Positions 26,619 to 34,460 of a DNA stretch of 64,000 nucleotides are shown here, piece by piece. How positions within the stretch are numbered: the first letter of the stretch is position 1; the number at the start of each line of letters is the position of its first letter. The notes beneath the pieces were generated by a model. The model was not told the origin of the DNA and searched no databases. It saw nothing but the letters and a program-made list of their open reading frames with translations. The translations under genes and the position numbers were made by a program. The DNA is from Mycobacterium sp. DL (GTDB lineage: Bacteria; Actinomycetota; Actinomycetes; Mycobacteriales; Mycobacteriaceae), in NCBI RefSeq assembly GCF_039729195.1, contig NZ_CP155796.1, positions 4,774,001 through 4,838,000 of the forward strand, in the 5' to 3' direction.

Positions 26619-27896
26619 TTGCGGTCGGTGGAGGAGCAACAGGCCCGAGTGGCTGCCGCCGCGGTAGCGCCGCGGCCGGTGCGGGTTGCTATCGCAGAAG
26701 CGCAGGGCTTGATGTGCGCCGAAGAGGTGGTGACCGAGCGTCCGCTACCCGGATTCGATCAGGCCGCCATCGACGGCTACGCAGTACGCAGCGTCGATGT
26801 GCTGGGTAATGGCGCTTCCGACGAGCGGGATGACGGCGACGAGGCCGGCGAGACCCGGGATCGCGAGATCAGCCTGCCGGTGATGGGCACGATCGAGGCC
26901 GGTGCGAGAACGCCGAGCAGATTGCAGCCGCGCCAAGCGGCGCGCGTGCAGACCGGCGCTCCGATGCCGACCCTGGCCGACGCCGTGCTGCCGCTGCGCT
27001 GGACCGACGGTGGCGAGTCGCGGGTCAGGGTGCTGCGCGGCGTCCGGTCGGGGGCATATGTGCGTCGCACCGGCGACGATGTGCAACCCGGGGATGTCGC
27101 GGTGCGTGCCGGCACGATCATCGGCGCTGCGCAGGTGGGACTGCTTGCCGCGGTAGGACGTGAACGCGTGCTGGTTCACCCGCGACCGCGGTTGTCGGTG
27201 ATGTGTGTCGGCGGTGAACTCGTCGACATCTCCCGCACGCCCGGCAATGGTCAGGTGTACGACGTGAACTCGTACGCCCTGGCGGCTGCGGGACGGGACG
27301 CCGGCGCCGAGGTGAACCGGGTGGGAATCGTCAGCACCGATCCCGCGAAGTTGCGCGAGGTCGTCGAAGGCCAATTGAACCGGGCCGAGGCTGTGGTGAT
27401 CGCGGGAGCGGTGGGTGGCGCAGCGGCCGAGCGGGTGCGATCGGTGCTGTCGCAACTCGGCGACATGGAGGTCTCGCGGATCGCCATGCATCCGGGTTCG
27501 GTACAGGGCTTCGGCCAACTCGGTCCCGAGCGGGTGCCGGTGTTCCTGTTGCCGGCCAATCCGGTCAGTGCACTCGTGGTCTTCGAGGTGATGGTGCGCC
27601 CGCTGATCCGGCTGTCGTTGGGCAAACGGCAGCCGGCCCGGCGTGTCGTCCAGGCGCGCGCGTTGTCACCGATCAGCTCGGTGCCCGGGCGTAAGGGGTA
27701 TCTGCGCGGGCAGCTGATGCGCGACCAGGACACCGGCGAGTATCTGGTGCAGGCGCTGGGCGGGGCGCCGGGCGCGTCGTCGCATCTACTGGCAACTCTG
27801 GCCGAGGCAAACTGTCTGGTTGTTGTCCCCACCGAAGCCGAGCAGGTCCGCACGGGTGAGGTCGTCGACGTCGCGTTCCTGGCACAACGCGGCTGA
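26619..27896 (+). CDS. moeA1: MoeA/gephyrin-family protein (MoeA1, possibly the division factor Glp)
   Basis: TTG 26619 starts a 425-residue protein whose opening MRSVEEQQARV matches mycobacterial MoeA1. It has the MoeA domains in order: the linker PLPGFDQAAIDGYAV, ARVQTGAPMPTLADAVL, the MogA-like fold, and a C-terminal beta domain. The MogA-like fold is changed: instead of the GGTS-type molybdopterin loop it reads VVIAGAVGGAAAERV. That suggests it may not be a working molybdotransferase. In Corynebacterium a MoeA paralogue, Glp, binds SepF and the membrane receptor GlpR in cell division. A GlpR-like gene lies two genes downstream. Confidence 0.85.
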   Translation: MRSVEEQQARVAAAAVAPRPVRVAIAEAQGLMCAEEVVTERPLPGFDQAAIDGYAVRSVDVLGNGASDERDDGDEAGETRDREISLPVMGTIEAGARTPSRLQPRQAARVQTGAPMPTLADAVLPLRWTDGGESRVRVLRGVRSGAYVRRTGDDVQPGDVAVRAGTIIGAAQVGLLAAVGRERVLVHPRPRLSVMCVGGELVDISRTPGNGQVYDVNSYALAAAGRDAGAEVNRVGIVSTDPAKLREVVEGQLNRAEAVVIAGAVGGAAAERVRSVLSQLGDMEVSRIAMHPGSVQGFGQLGPERVPVFLLPANPVSALVVFEVMVRPLIRLSLGKRQPARRVVQARALSPISSVPGRKGYLRGQLMRDQDTGEYLVQALGGAPGASSHLLATLAEANCLVVVPTEAEQVRTGEVVDVAFLAQRG

Positions 27897-27915
27897 TCGC
27901 CAGATGGCTGCCGTG

Positions 27916-28569
27916 ATGAACCTGTGGAGCTCCCGTTCCCAGCATCCGGGATGGCCGTTGTCGGTAGGGCCGCTGCGGGTGTCCGCCGGGGTCGTGCGGT
28001 TGCGCCCGGTACGGCTGCGCGACGCCGCGCAGTGGAGCAGGAACCGGCTTTCCGACCGCAGTCACCTCGAGCCGTGGGAGCCCTCCACCGATCTCAGTTG
28101 GGAAGTGCGACATGCAGTTTCGTCCTGGCCATCAGTGTGTTCGGGACTGCGCGCCGAAGCCCGCAAGGGTCGGATGCTGCCCTATGTGATCGAGCTCGAC
28201 GGACAGTTCGCGGGGCAGTTGACCATCGGTAACGTGACGCACGGGGCGCTGCGGTCGGCGTGGATCGGCTACTGGGTCGCCAGCGGCTCGACGGGTGGCG
28301 GGGTTGCCACGGCAGCGTTGGCCTTGGGGCTGGACCACTGTTTCGGCCCGGTGATGCTGCACCGCGTCGAGGCCACCGTGCGGCCCGAGAATGCGCCGAG
28401 CCGCGCGGTGCTGGCAAAGGCCGGCTTTCGCGAGGAAGGCCTTCTGAAGCGCTATCTGGACGTCGACGGGGCGTGGCGGGATCACCTGTTGGTGGCTCTG
28501 ACGATCGAAGAATTGAACGGTTCGGTGAGCTCCGCGCTGGTCCGCGCGGGTCACGCGTCATGGGCCTGA
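27916..28569 (+). CDS. rimJ: GNAT N-acetyltransferase (RimJ-like)
   Basis: The 217-residue GNAT protein has VRLRPVRLRDAAQWS at the start, the acetyl-CoA loop region GYWVASGSTGGGVATAAL and the C-terminal HRVEATVRPENAPSRAVLAKAGFREEGLLKRYLDVDGAWRDH typical of RimJ/RimL. It should acetylate a protein N-terminus. ATG 27916 is used; ATG 27904 is an equal alternative. It sits 19 bases after moeA1 and is followed by the GlpR-like gene, so the three are probably one operon. The target is unknown. Confidence 0.88.
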   Translation: MNLWSSRSQHPGWPLSVGPLRVSAGVVRLRPVRLRDAAQWSRNRLSDRSHLEPWEPSTDLSWEVRHAVSSWPSVCSGLRAEARKGRMLPYVIELDGQFAGQLTIGNVTHGALRSAWIGYWVASGSTGGGVATAALALGLDHCFGPVMLHRVEATVRPENAPSRAVLAKAGFREEGLLKRYLDVDGAWRDHLLVALTIEELNGSVSSALVRAGHASWA

Positions 28570-28723
28570 CGCGCCCGGAAAAATGCCGTCACTGTTACTG
28601 ATGTGACACGTGTGACGTTTGGTGCTTGTCTCCAGCGAATTACAGGTGTGTAATTGTCCTCGGCGCGCCGCCCTTGGATGCGCTGGTCACAGACCTAGCC
28701 TGATGGGGAAAGGAGCAGGCGCC

Positions 28724-29809
28724 ATGCCAAGCATCCCCCAATCTCTTCTCTGGATTTCCCTCGTCGTCCTCTGGCTCTTCGTGCTGGTTCCGATGTTGAT
28801 CAACAAGCGCGACGCCGTCCGCCGTACGAGCGACGTCGCGCTGGCCACCCGCGTGCTCAACAGCAGCGCCACCGCCCGACTCCGCCGGCGCCGTGGACCC
28901 GCAACAGGACATCGCAGCGATCCGGACTGGCGCCCCTCCCACGATGACATCGACGAGTCCGATGACCTCGAGAACGAAGCGCCGAGCCGCTCGGTCGTCA
29001 TGGTCGCCGCAGAAGTCCGGGACGCCGATGCCGACAGCGATTACCTCGACGTCGACGTGGTGGAGGATTCCGGAGCGCTGCCCATCAGCACGCTGACCGC
29101 TGAAGACGAGCGGGTGGCCCCGGTGGCCGCTGCCGAAAGCGACGAGCTGACTTTGGATTACGGCGACTCGAGGCAGCGCGAGTCCGCCCGCGTCGGGTCC
29201 GAGGATCTCGAAACGGTCGAGTCGTCACACGAGGATGACGAAGCCTACGAGGACGACGCAGCCTACGAGGACCAGGAATCCGACGACGGGTACGGGGATG
29301 GGTACGAGTACGTCGACGACTCGTCAGGACTCGAGGCGCCGTCGGACACCGATCTGCGCATCGCCGACTCGATGAGCGCATCGCGTCGCCGTCGCCGTGA
29401 GTCGAGCACCGCCGAAGCGGTGACGGCACGCAAGTACCGGTTCCGCGCGCGGACCCTGACGGTGATGGCGGTGCTGTTGCTCTCCAGTGCGGTGGCGGCG
29501 TTCACCTGGTCGTCGACGATGTGGTGGGTGTGCGGTGTGGTCGGCGCGATCACGCTGCTGTACCTGGCCTACCTGCGTCGGCAGACCCGCATCGAGGAGC
29601 GGGTGCGCCGCCGGCGCGCCCAGCGGGTCGCCAGATCGCGATTGGGCGTGGAGAACACCGCGGATCAGGAGTTCGACGTCGTCCCGGCGCGGCTACGCAG
29701 GCCAGGTGCCGCGGTTCTGGAGATCGACGATGAGGATCCCGAGTTCGAGCATCTCGAATACGTCCCGTTCGCCCGCCACTACGACCTACCGCGCGCCGCA
29801 GGACAGTGA
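28724..29809 (+). CDS. Membrane protein with acidic disordered segment (Rv0996-like, GlpR candidate)
   Basis: ATG 28724 follows GGGAAAGGAG and gives 361 residues. It has an N-terminal TM helix (about 5-26, LLWISLVVLWLFVLVPMLI) and then about 200 residues rich in Asp and Glu that should be disordered. Two further TM helices follow (about 243-280, LTVMAVLLLSSAVAAFTW and MWWVCGVVGAITLLYLAYL), then a basic tail. This layout and the position after moeA1-rimJ agree with the Glp receptor GlpR described in Corynebacterium. The acidic segment would be the cytoplasmic binding region. Identification is by context and architecture only. Confidence 0.75.
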   Translation: MPSIPQSLLWISLVVLWLFVLVPMLINKRDAVRRTSDVALATRVLNSSATARLRRRRGPATGHRSDPDWRPSHDDIDESDDLENEAPSRSVVMVAAEVRDADADSDYLDVDVVEDSGALPISTLTAEDERVAPVAAAESDELTLDYGDSRQRESARVGSEDLETVESSHEDDEAYEDDAAYEDQESDDGYGDGYEYVDDSSGLEAPSDTDLRIADSMSASRRRRRESSTAEAVTARKYRFRARTLTVMAVLLLSSAVAAFTWSSTMWWVCGVVGAITLLYLAYLRRQTRIEERVRRRRAQRVARSRLGVENTADQEFDVVPARLRRPGAAVLEIDDEDPEFEHLEYVPFARHYDLPRAAGQ

Positions 29810-29877
29810 TACACCGGTCTCCGACGAACGCCCGCGCGGGAGCGGAGGACCAATTTCAGCCGGTGTGCGGTGACTGG

Positions 29878-29883
29878 TAGCCT
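29878..29883 (+). promoter_or_regulatory. -10 box upstream of tRNA-Ala
   Basis: TAGCCT lies 13 bases upstream of the mature tRNA 5-prime end, giving a short 5-prime trailer for RNase P. The -35 region is not clear. Confidence 0.45.
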
Positions 29884-29896
29884 GCTACCGGTATCA

Positions 29897-29969
29897 GGGG
29901 CTATGGCGCAGTTGGTAGCGCGTCTCGTTCGCATCGAGAAGGTCAGGGGTTCGAATCCCCTTAGCTCCA
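29897..29969 (+). tRNA. tRNA-Ala (anticodon CGC)
   Basis: The 73 bases fold as a full cloverleaf: acceptor GGGGCTA with TAGCTCC, D arm GCGC...GCGC, anticodon stem TCTCG/CGAGA with loop TTCGCAT (anticodon CGC, reading GCG), and T arm AGGGG-TTCGAAT-CCCCT. The discriminator base is A. The acceptor stem has the G3-U70 pair that marks tRNA-Ala. The CCA end is not encoded. No direct repeat of the 3-prime end was seen nearby, so there is no sign of an integrated element. Confidence 0.97.
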
Positions 29970-30165
29970 CACAGTTTGTGCAGTTCAGGACGGTCGAGAT
30001 CGACCGGTCACCGGGGTGTGCCACAGCATCCGGCGGAACACCTCACTTCGGCGCCATCATTGTTGCGGTAAGTCCTACGGCCGCCGAGTCCGCCAGCTAG
30101 ACATGTAGAGCGCACCGGGGCAACCGCGCCCGAGCGAGCAACCCGGCGTGACCCCAGGAGACCTC

Positions 30166-30951
30166 ATGATCAGTCAATGGCTGGTGAGCACTCTGCCGTC
30201 GTGGTTGCTGTTGCTGGGGATCGTGGTGGCCGTGGCCGGCGGTGCAGTGCTCATCCAGACAGTGGTGCGGCGCAAGTTCCCCAGCCTCAAGGGCGAGGAG
30301 CACAACGACGTCATCAGATTCGCCTTCGGGGTGGTGGGTTTCGTCTTCGCCTTCTTTCTCGGCTTCGTCGTCTCAGCGATGTGGGGACAGATCGGCGATG
30401 CGGACGCAAGGGCCAGGATCGAAGGATCAACAGGCGTGCAACTCGCCCGCAATGCCACGCTGTTCGACGAGCCTGACAGCGACAGGGTTCGCAAGGCGCT
30501 CCTCGAGTACCAACAGGCTGCAGTGGTCGAGTGGAACGAGAACGCCAAGGGCAATTCCTACCCGGCGGCTGAGGATGCGCTGACACGACTGTATTCGGCA
30601 TACGAAGACGTCCAAGCGCGCACCGACACGCAAAAGACCTTGCTCGCAACTTCTTTCAGCAATCTGGACAGCCTCAGCCAGGCCCGCACGCAGCGGGTGC
30701 TGCAATCGCGGACGGATGTCGGCCCGCCGTGGTCACTGTGGGCAGTCATCTGGCTGACCAGTGCACTGATGCTGCTCTGCGCCATCATCTACGACGTCAA
30801 GAAGCCGTCCACGCACTACGCGATGGTGGCGATCCTCGGCGTGCTGGTGGCGGTGAACCTGTTCCTGGTGATGGAACTGTCGCACCCCTTCCTCGGCGAT
30901 GTGGGGACGTCCTCGGAGCCACTGAAAGAGGTCATCCGGCAGTTGTCGTGA
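30166..30951 (+). CDS. DUF4239-type membrane protein
   Basis: ATG 30166 follows CAGGAG (30154-30159) and gives 261 residues. There are two N-terminal TM helices (about 11-33 and 53-73, FAFGVVGFVFAFFLGFVVSAMW), a helical soluble part (about 80-185), and two C-terminal TM helices (about 190-210 and 218-238). This is the layout of the bestrophin-like DUF4239 family, whose function is not established. It lies alone between tRNA-Ala and kmtR, outside the conserved block. It marks the start of the accessory region. Confidence 0.7.
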   Translation: MISQWLVSTLPSWLLLLGIVVAVAGGAVLIQTVVRRKFPSLKGEEHNDVIRFAFGVVGFVFAFFLGFVVSAMWGQIGDADARARIEGSTGVQLARNATLFDEPDSDRVRKALLEYQQAAVVEWNENAKGNSYPAAEDALTRLYSAYEDVQARTDTQKTLLATSFSNLDSLSQARTQRVLQSRTDVGPPWSLWAVIWLTSALMLLCAIIYDVKKPSTHYAMVAILGVLVAVNLFLVMELSHPFLGDVGTSSEPLKEVIRQLS

Positions 30952-30972
30952 GCTACTTCCGTTGCGATGGCC

Positions 30973-30978
30973 TACTAT
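30973..30978 (+). promoter_or_regulatory. -10 box of kmtR
   Basis: TACTAT ends six bases before the ATG at 30985, so the kmtR mRNA is probably leaderless. The box overlaps the left edge of the operator. Confidence 0.6.
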
Positions 30979-30997
30979 CTGCGTATGAACGCAGATA
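30976..30997. promoter_or_regulatory. KmtR operator overlapping the kmtR start codon
   Basis: A perfect inverted repeat with 9-base arms (TATCTGCGT and ACGCAGATA) around ATGA. The start codon ATG at 30985 is the centre of the dyad and the -10 box overlaps its left end. ArsR-family metal sensors bind such dyads when metal-free, so this should be the autoregulatory site of the kmtR-exporter operon. Confidence 0.8.
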
Positions 30998-31410
30998 AGG
31001 GAGCATGCGCGCGGCGGCTTCCCGATGATCAGGTGGACCTGGTCGTCGAAGTTTTCCGGATGCTGGCCGACGCCACGCGAGTTCAGGTTTTGTGGGCCCT
31101 GGGCAGCCGTGAGATGGCCGTCAACGATCTGGCCGCACACATCGGGAAACCCGCCCCGTCGGTATCTCAGCATCTGGCCAAACTGCGAATGGCGCGCCTG
31201 GTCCGCACCCGTCGCGAGGGCACCACCATCTTCTACAGCCTCGACAACGACCACATCCGACAACTGGTCACCGACGCCGTTTTCAACGCCGAGCACGCAG
31301 GTCCGGGCATCCCCGGTCATCACCGCGACGCCGCCGAACTCGCGCTGCTGCATCCCGGCGACCGCGACGCCGAGTCAGGCTCCGACGCGGCTGACGGGTC
31401 CCGGCCGTGA
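30985..31410 (+). CDS. kmtR: ArsR/SmtB nickel-cobalt sensor (KmtR-like)
   Basis: This 141-residue repressor (ATG 30985) has a winged helix with recognition helix KPAPSVSQHLAKLRMARLV. The five residues needed by M. tuberculosis KmtR (H88, E101, H102, H110, H111) are all present with identical spacing: H90, E103, H104, H112 and H113. It should release DNA on Ni(II) or Co(II). It overlaps the downstream CDF exporter by four bases (GTGA). Its operator covers the start codon. In M. tuberculosis the regulator and exporter are unlinked. Confidence 0.9.
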   Translation: MNADKGACARRLPDDQVDLVVEVFRMLADATRVQVLWALGSREMAVNDLAAHIGKPAPSVSQHLAKLRMARLVRTRREGTTIFYSLDNDHIRQLVTDAVFNAEHAGPGIPGHHRDAAELALLHPGDRDAESGSDAADGSRP

Positions 31411-32438
31411 CACACAACGCCTCGTCCGAGCACATCCACCATCACGGGCAAGATCACCATCATCGGCACAGCCACCACGGATCCGGCGGCCCGATCGGCG
31501 CCGCCCTCCGGGAGGTGTTCGCCCCCCACAGCCACGATGCCGGCGACAGCATCGACGGGGCTCTGGAATCCAGCGCCGCCGGGATCCGCGCGGTGAAGAT
31601 CAGCCTGCTCGTCCTCGGCGCGACGGCGGCCGCTCAGATCGTCATCGTCGTGATCTCGGGGTCGGTCGCACTGCTGGCCGACACCATTCACAACTTCTCC
31701 GACGCCCTGACCGCCATTCCGTTGTGGATTGCGTTCGCACTCGGCACCAGGGCCGCCACCCGTCGCTACACCTACGGCTTCGGTCGAGCCGAAGACATCG
31801 CCGGACTCTTCGTCGTCGCGATGATCGCGCTCTCTGCCGTCATCGCCGGGGTCGAATCAGTGCGCCGCTTGATCAACCCGGTCCCGATAGAGCACGTCGG
31901 ATGGGTCGCAGCAGCCGGCCTGGTCGGCTTCATCGGCAACGAACTCGTCGCGGTGTACCGCATACGGGTGGGTCGGCGGATCGGCTCCGCCGCGCTCGTC
32001 GCGGACGGATTGCACGCCCGCACAGACGGATTCACCTCGCTGGCGGTGCTGTTGGGGGCGGGTGGCGTCGCTGTGGGTTTCCCGCTCGCCGACCCCATCA
32101 TCGGCTTGCTGATCACGGTGGCCATCCTCGTCGTCCTGCGCACCGCCGCGCGTGATGTCTTCCGTCGGCTCATGGACGGCGTCGACCCGGCCCTGGTGGA
32201 TGCCGCCGAAGTTGCGCTGGCTGCCGAACCCGGTGTCACCGAGGTGCGCAGCGTGAAGATGCGGTGGATCGGCCATCGCCTGCACGCCGACGCCGAACTG
32301 GACATCGACCCCGCCACCAGCCTCGCCGAGGCACACCACATCGCCCACGAAGCCGAGCACACCCTGACCCACGCCGTCCCGAAACTGGCATCGGCTCTAG
32401 TGCACGCTTACCCGGCGACCGGTCGTCCGCACGATTGA
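31407..32438 (+). CDS. CDF-family cation exporter (nickel/cobalt, Rv2025c-like)
   Basis: The 343-residue transporter starts with a His-rich segment (EHIHHHGQDHHHRHSHHG) and has six TM helices. Metal-site residues are in ALLADTIHNFSDAL (HxxxD) and ALVADGLHARTDGF (DxxHxxxD). A C-terminal cytoplasmic ferredoxin-like domain ends the protein. GTG 31407 overlaps the kmtR stop. It would export Ni or Co in exchange for protons, controlled by KmtR. The histidine stretch may buffer metal at the entrance. The specificity is inferred from the adjacent sensor. Confidence 0.9.
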   Translation: MTHNASSEHIHHHGQDHHHRHSHHGSGGPIGAALREVFAPHSHDAGDSIDGALESSAAGIRAVKISLLVLGATAAAQIVIVVISGSVALLADTIHNFSDALTAIPLWIAFALGTRAATRRYTYGFGRAEDIAGLFVVAMIALSAVIAGVESVRRLINPVPIEHVGWVAAAGLVGFIGNELVAVYRIRVGRRIGSAALVADGLHARTDGFTSLAVLLGAGGVAVGFPLADPIIGLLITVAILVVLRTAARDVFRRLMDGVDPALVDAAEVALAAEPGVTEVRSVKMRWIGHRLHADAELDIDPATSLAEAHHIAHEAEHTLTHAVPKLASALVHAYPATGRPHD

Positions 32439-32493
32439 CCGGCGCGACATCGCGGAACCTCCAGCGAGGTTCCGCGATGCCTCGGGCAGGTCC

Positions 32494-33951
32494 TCAGTCG
32501 TCGCTACTGCTGCTGTCGCTGCCGCTGTCGCCGCTACCGTCTGAACCGTCATCGCCGGACTGACCGCCGATGCCGCCCCGGCCGCCGCTTCCGCCGGTGC
32601 CGCCTTCGTTGGTGTCGCCGCCGGTGGCGTCAGCGCCCGCACCGCCGTCGCCGCCGTTGCCGCCGACGAACCCGCCGCCGCCACCGTCGCCGCCGTCGCC
32701 GCCGTCCGAACTCGGTCCGCCATCGGTATCCGCGTCACCACCGCTGCCGCCGGTCCCGCCTTCGCCGAGGAACCCACCACCGTTGCCGCCGCTACCTCCG
32801 GCGCCACCGACGGACGTGCCGCCGTCGCCGTCGGGACCGAAGCGATTACTTCCGGCGGAACTGGCGCCGCCGCCGTCACCGCCGTCACCGCCGGTCTCGG
32901 AGCCGCCGCCGCTACCGCCCGCGCCGCCGGAACCGCCGGTCGCGTCGCCCTCGTCGGTCGCCACGAAGCCGCCGTCGCCGCCGGCTGCACCTGCGCCACT
33001 CGACGACGATCCGCCGGCCCCGCCGTTGCCGCCGACACCGTTGGCGCCGTCGCCGAACGCGTTGTTCACCGTGCCGCCACTACCGCCGGCGCCGCCAGGT
33101 GCGCCGTCACCGCCGTCGCCGCCATTGCCTCCGGTGGCCGTGGTGGTGCCGTCTGCGTCGGTCGATCCCGAACCGCCACCGCCACCGGCGCCACCGGTGC
33201 CGGTGGAGGCATCTCCGCCGGCACCGCCATCACCACCGTCGGCATTTCCGTTGACCGAGTTCGCGACGCCACCCGTGCCGCCGTCTCCGCCGTTGCCGCC
33301 CAAGAATCCGCCTCTGCCTCCGGCGCCGCCCGCCGCACCGGTGGCGTCATTGGCGCCTTCCACGTCGGAGTCCAGAGAGTTGAAGTCGCTACCGCCGTTG
33401 CCGCCGCGGCCGGCATTGCCGAACAGGAAGCCACCGTTGCCGCCGGCGCCGCCCGCGACCGCTGCCACCCGGACACCCTCGTCGTCGGTGAAGGCATCCA
33501 CGCCGTCGCCTCCGTCGCCGCCATCTCCGAAGAAGTAGCCACCACTGCCGCCGACGCCGCCGAACGCTCCATCGCCGCCGTTACCGCTCAGCAGCCCGCC
33601 GTTGCCGCCCCTGCAGTTCACGGTGCAATCCGGGTCCAGGTCCAGTGCGTCGAGTCCGTCGCCGATCAACCAGCCACCCGGGCCGATGGCAGGCCGCATC
33701 GCGGTCACCTGCGTCACGGCGCCGAGGCCGGCCGAGGAGGCGTTCGAGCCACCCGATCCGAAGAACCACGGGTCTGTCTGCGCGAGCAGCGTCTCGTTGG
33801 ACACCAATTGGACATCGGCGGTGACGGTGGTCGGCTCATCCTGGGCCGAGGACAGCAGCACGCCGACTCCGACCAGTGCCGCCCCTGAGATACCTGTGGC
33901 GAGATACTGCCTGACCGCCATCCGCGATGCGCGTTTGCCGTGTTTGGACAT
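32494..33951 (-). CDS. PGRS-like glycine-rich protein without a PE domain
   Basis: The 485-residue product has an N-terminal signal or anchor (MSKHGKRASRMAVRQYLATG, then hydrophobic to about 36) and an 80-residue segment with two cysteines (DCTVNC). A long domain of GGxGGxGG triplets follows, with interspersed GFLGGNGGDGG-type units and a Ser/Asp tail. This resembles the PGRS domain of PE_PGRS proteins but no PE domain (Pro-Glu helix pair) is present. The repeats may fold as glycine-rich PGII sandwiches. Probably surface-exposed or cell-wall associated. An RBS-like AGGAA precedes ATG 33951. Confidence 0.8.
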   Translation of the reverse strand: MSKHGKRASRMAVRQYLATGISGAALVGVGVLLSSAQDEPTTVTADVQLVSNETLLAQTDPWFFGSGGSNASSAGLGAVTQVTAMRPAIGPGGWLIGDGLDALDLDPDCTVNCRGGNGGLLSGNGGDGAFGGVGGSGGYFFGDGGDGGDGVDAFTDDEGVRVAAVAGGAGGNGGFLFGNAGRGGNGGSDFNSLDSDVEGANDATGAAGGAGGRGGFLGGNGGDGGTGGVANSVNGNADGGDGGAGGDASTGTGGAGGGGGSGSTDADGTTTATGGNGGDGGDGAPGGAGGSGGTVNNAFGDGANGVGGNGGAGGSSSSGAGAAGGDGGFVATDEGDATGGSGGAGGSGGGSETGGDGGDGGGASSAGSNRFGPDGDGGTSVGGAGGSGGNGGGFLGEGGTGGSGGDADTDGGPSSDGGDGGDGGGGGFVGGNGGDGGAGADATGGDTNEGGTGGSGGRGGIGGQSGDDGSDGSGDSGSDSSSSDD

Positions 33952-34460
33952 TTCCTAGAACCCTCCGAAGTAGTGCTGCCGGTCGCAGGCAGATTGCGTC
34001 ATCCGTGAGACGCTGCTCACGCTAACGTTTTGCTGTATCGCTGAATAGCGAATATCGAATTGATCTTGAAGCAAACAGAATTCGTAATATATGACGTCGC
34101 GTCGAGTACGACGACGGGAGCGTGAGCAGTGCGATCGATGCCGAGCGGCAATGACGGAAGCGTAAAATTCAAGCCGATGGCGTACGTTTGTGTTGCGTCC
34201 AGATCGCTTGGTAGAAAAGCAATATCCGTGCCCTGATCTCGACGGATCCACAAGAATCGCTTAGATCTGCGCGAGCGATGACATGTCGTATTCGACAGCG
34301 AATTACTGGTGGTGTCGACACTTCCGCGCACTTCTTATTGTCGCTGGAGCAAACGACGCGCAATAACGGACGGGCTTTGGAATGAAGTTTGCTGACCGGT
34401 GTATTCGGCAGGACGCAGAGGGTGGTGCAGTCCGATCGGCTGCCGGGCAGCGGAGTCTTC
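33952..34460. other. AT-richer intergenic region upstream of the PGRS-like gene
   Basis: About 510 bases clearly richer in A and T than the surroundings (for example AGCGAATATCGAATTGATC and CGTAATATATGACG). It should hold the promoter of the glycine-rich protein. No gene with a ribosome site or coding-like composition was found. AT-rich tracts of this kind are typical targets of Lsr2 silencing. Confidence 0.55.

Noticed and set aside
29897..30165. Attachment site of an integrated element at tRNA-Ala
   Set aside because: No repeat of the tRNA 3-prime end and no integrase in the following sequence.
32494..33951. CRISPR-like regular repeats on the plus strand
   Set aside because: The periodicity comes from GGN codon triplets in the glycine-rich protein; there are no constant repeats with unique spacers.
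33955..34331. Two overlapping minus-strand frames in the AT-rich gap
   Set aside because: Unusual composition, no ribosome site and mutually overlapping; most likely chance frames in AT-rich DNA.
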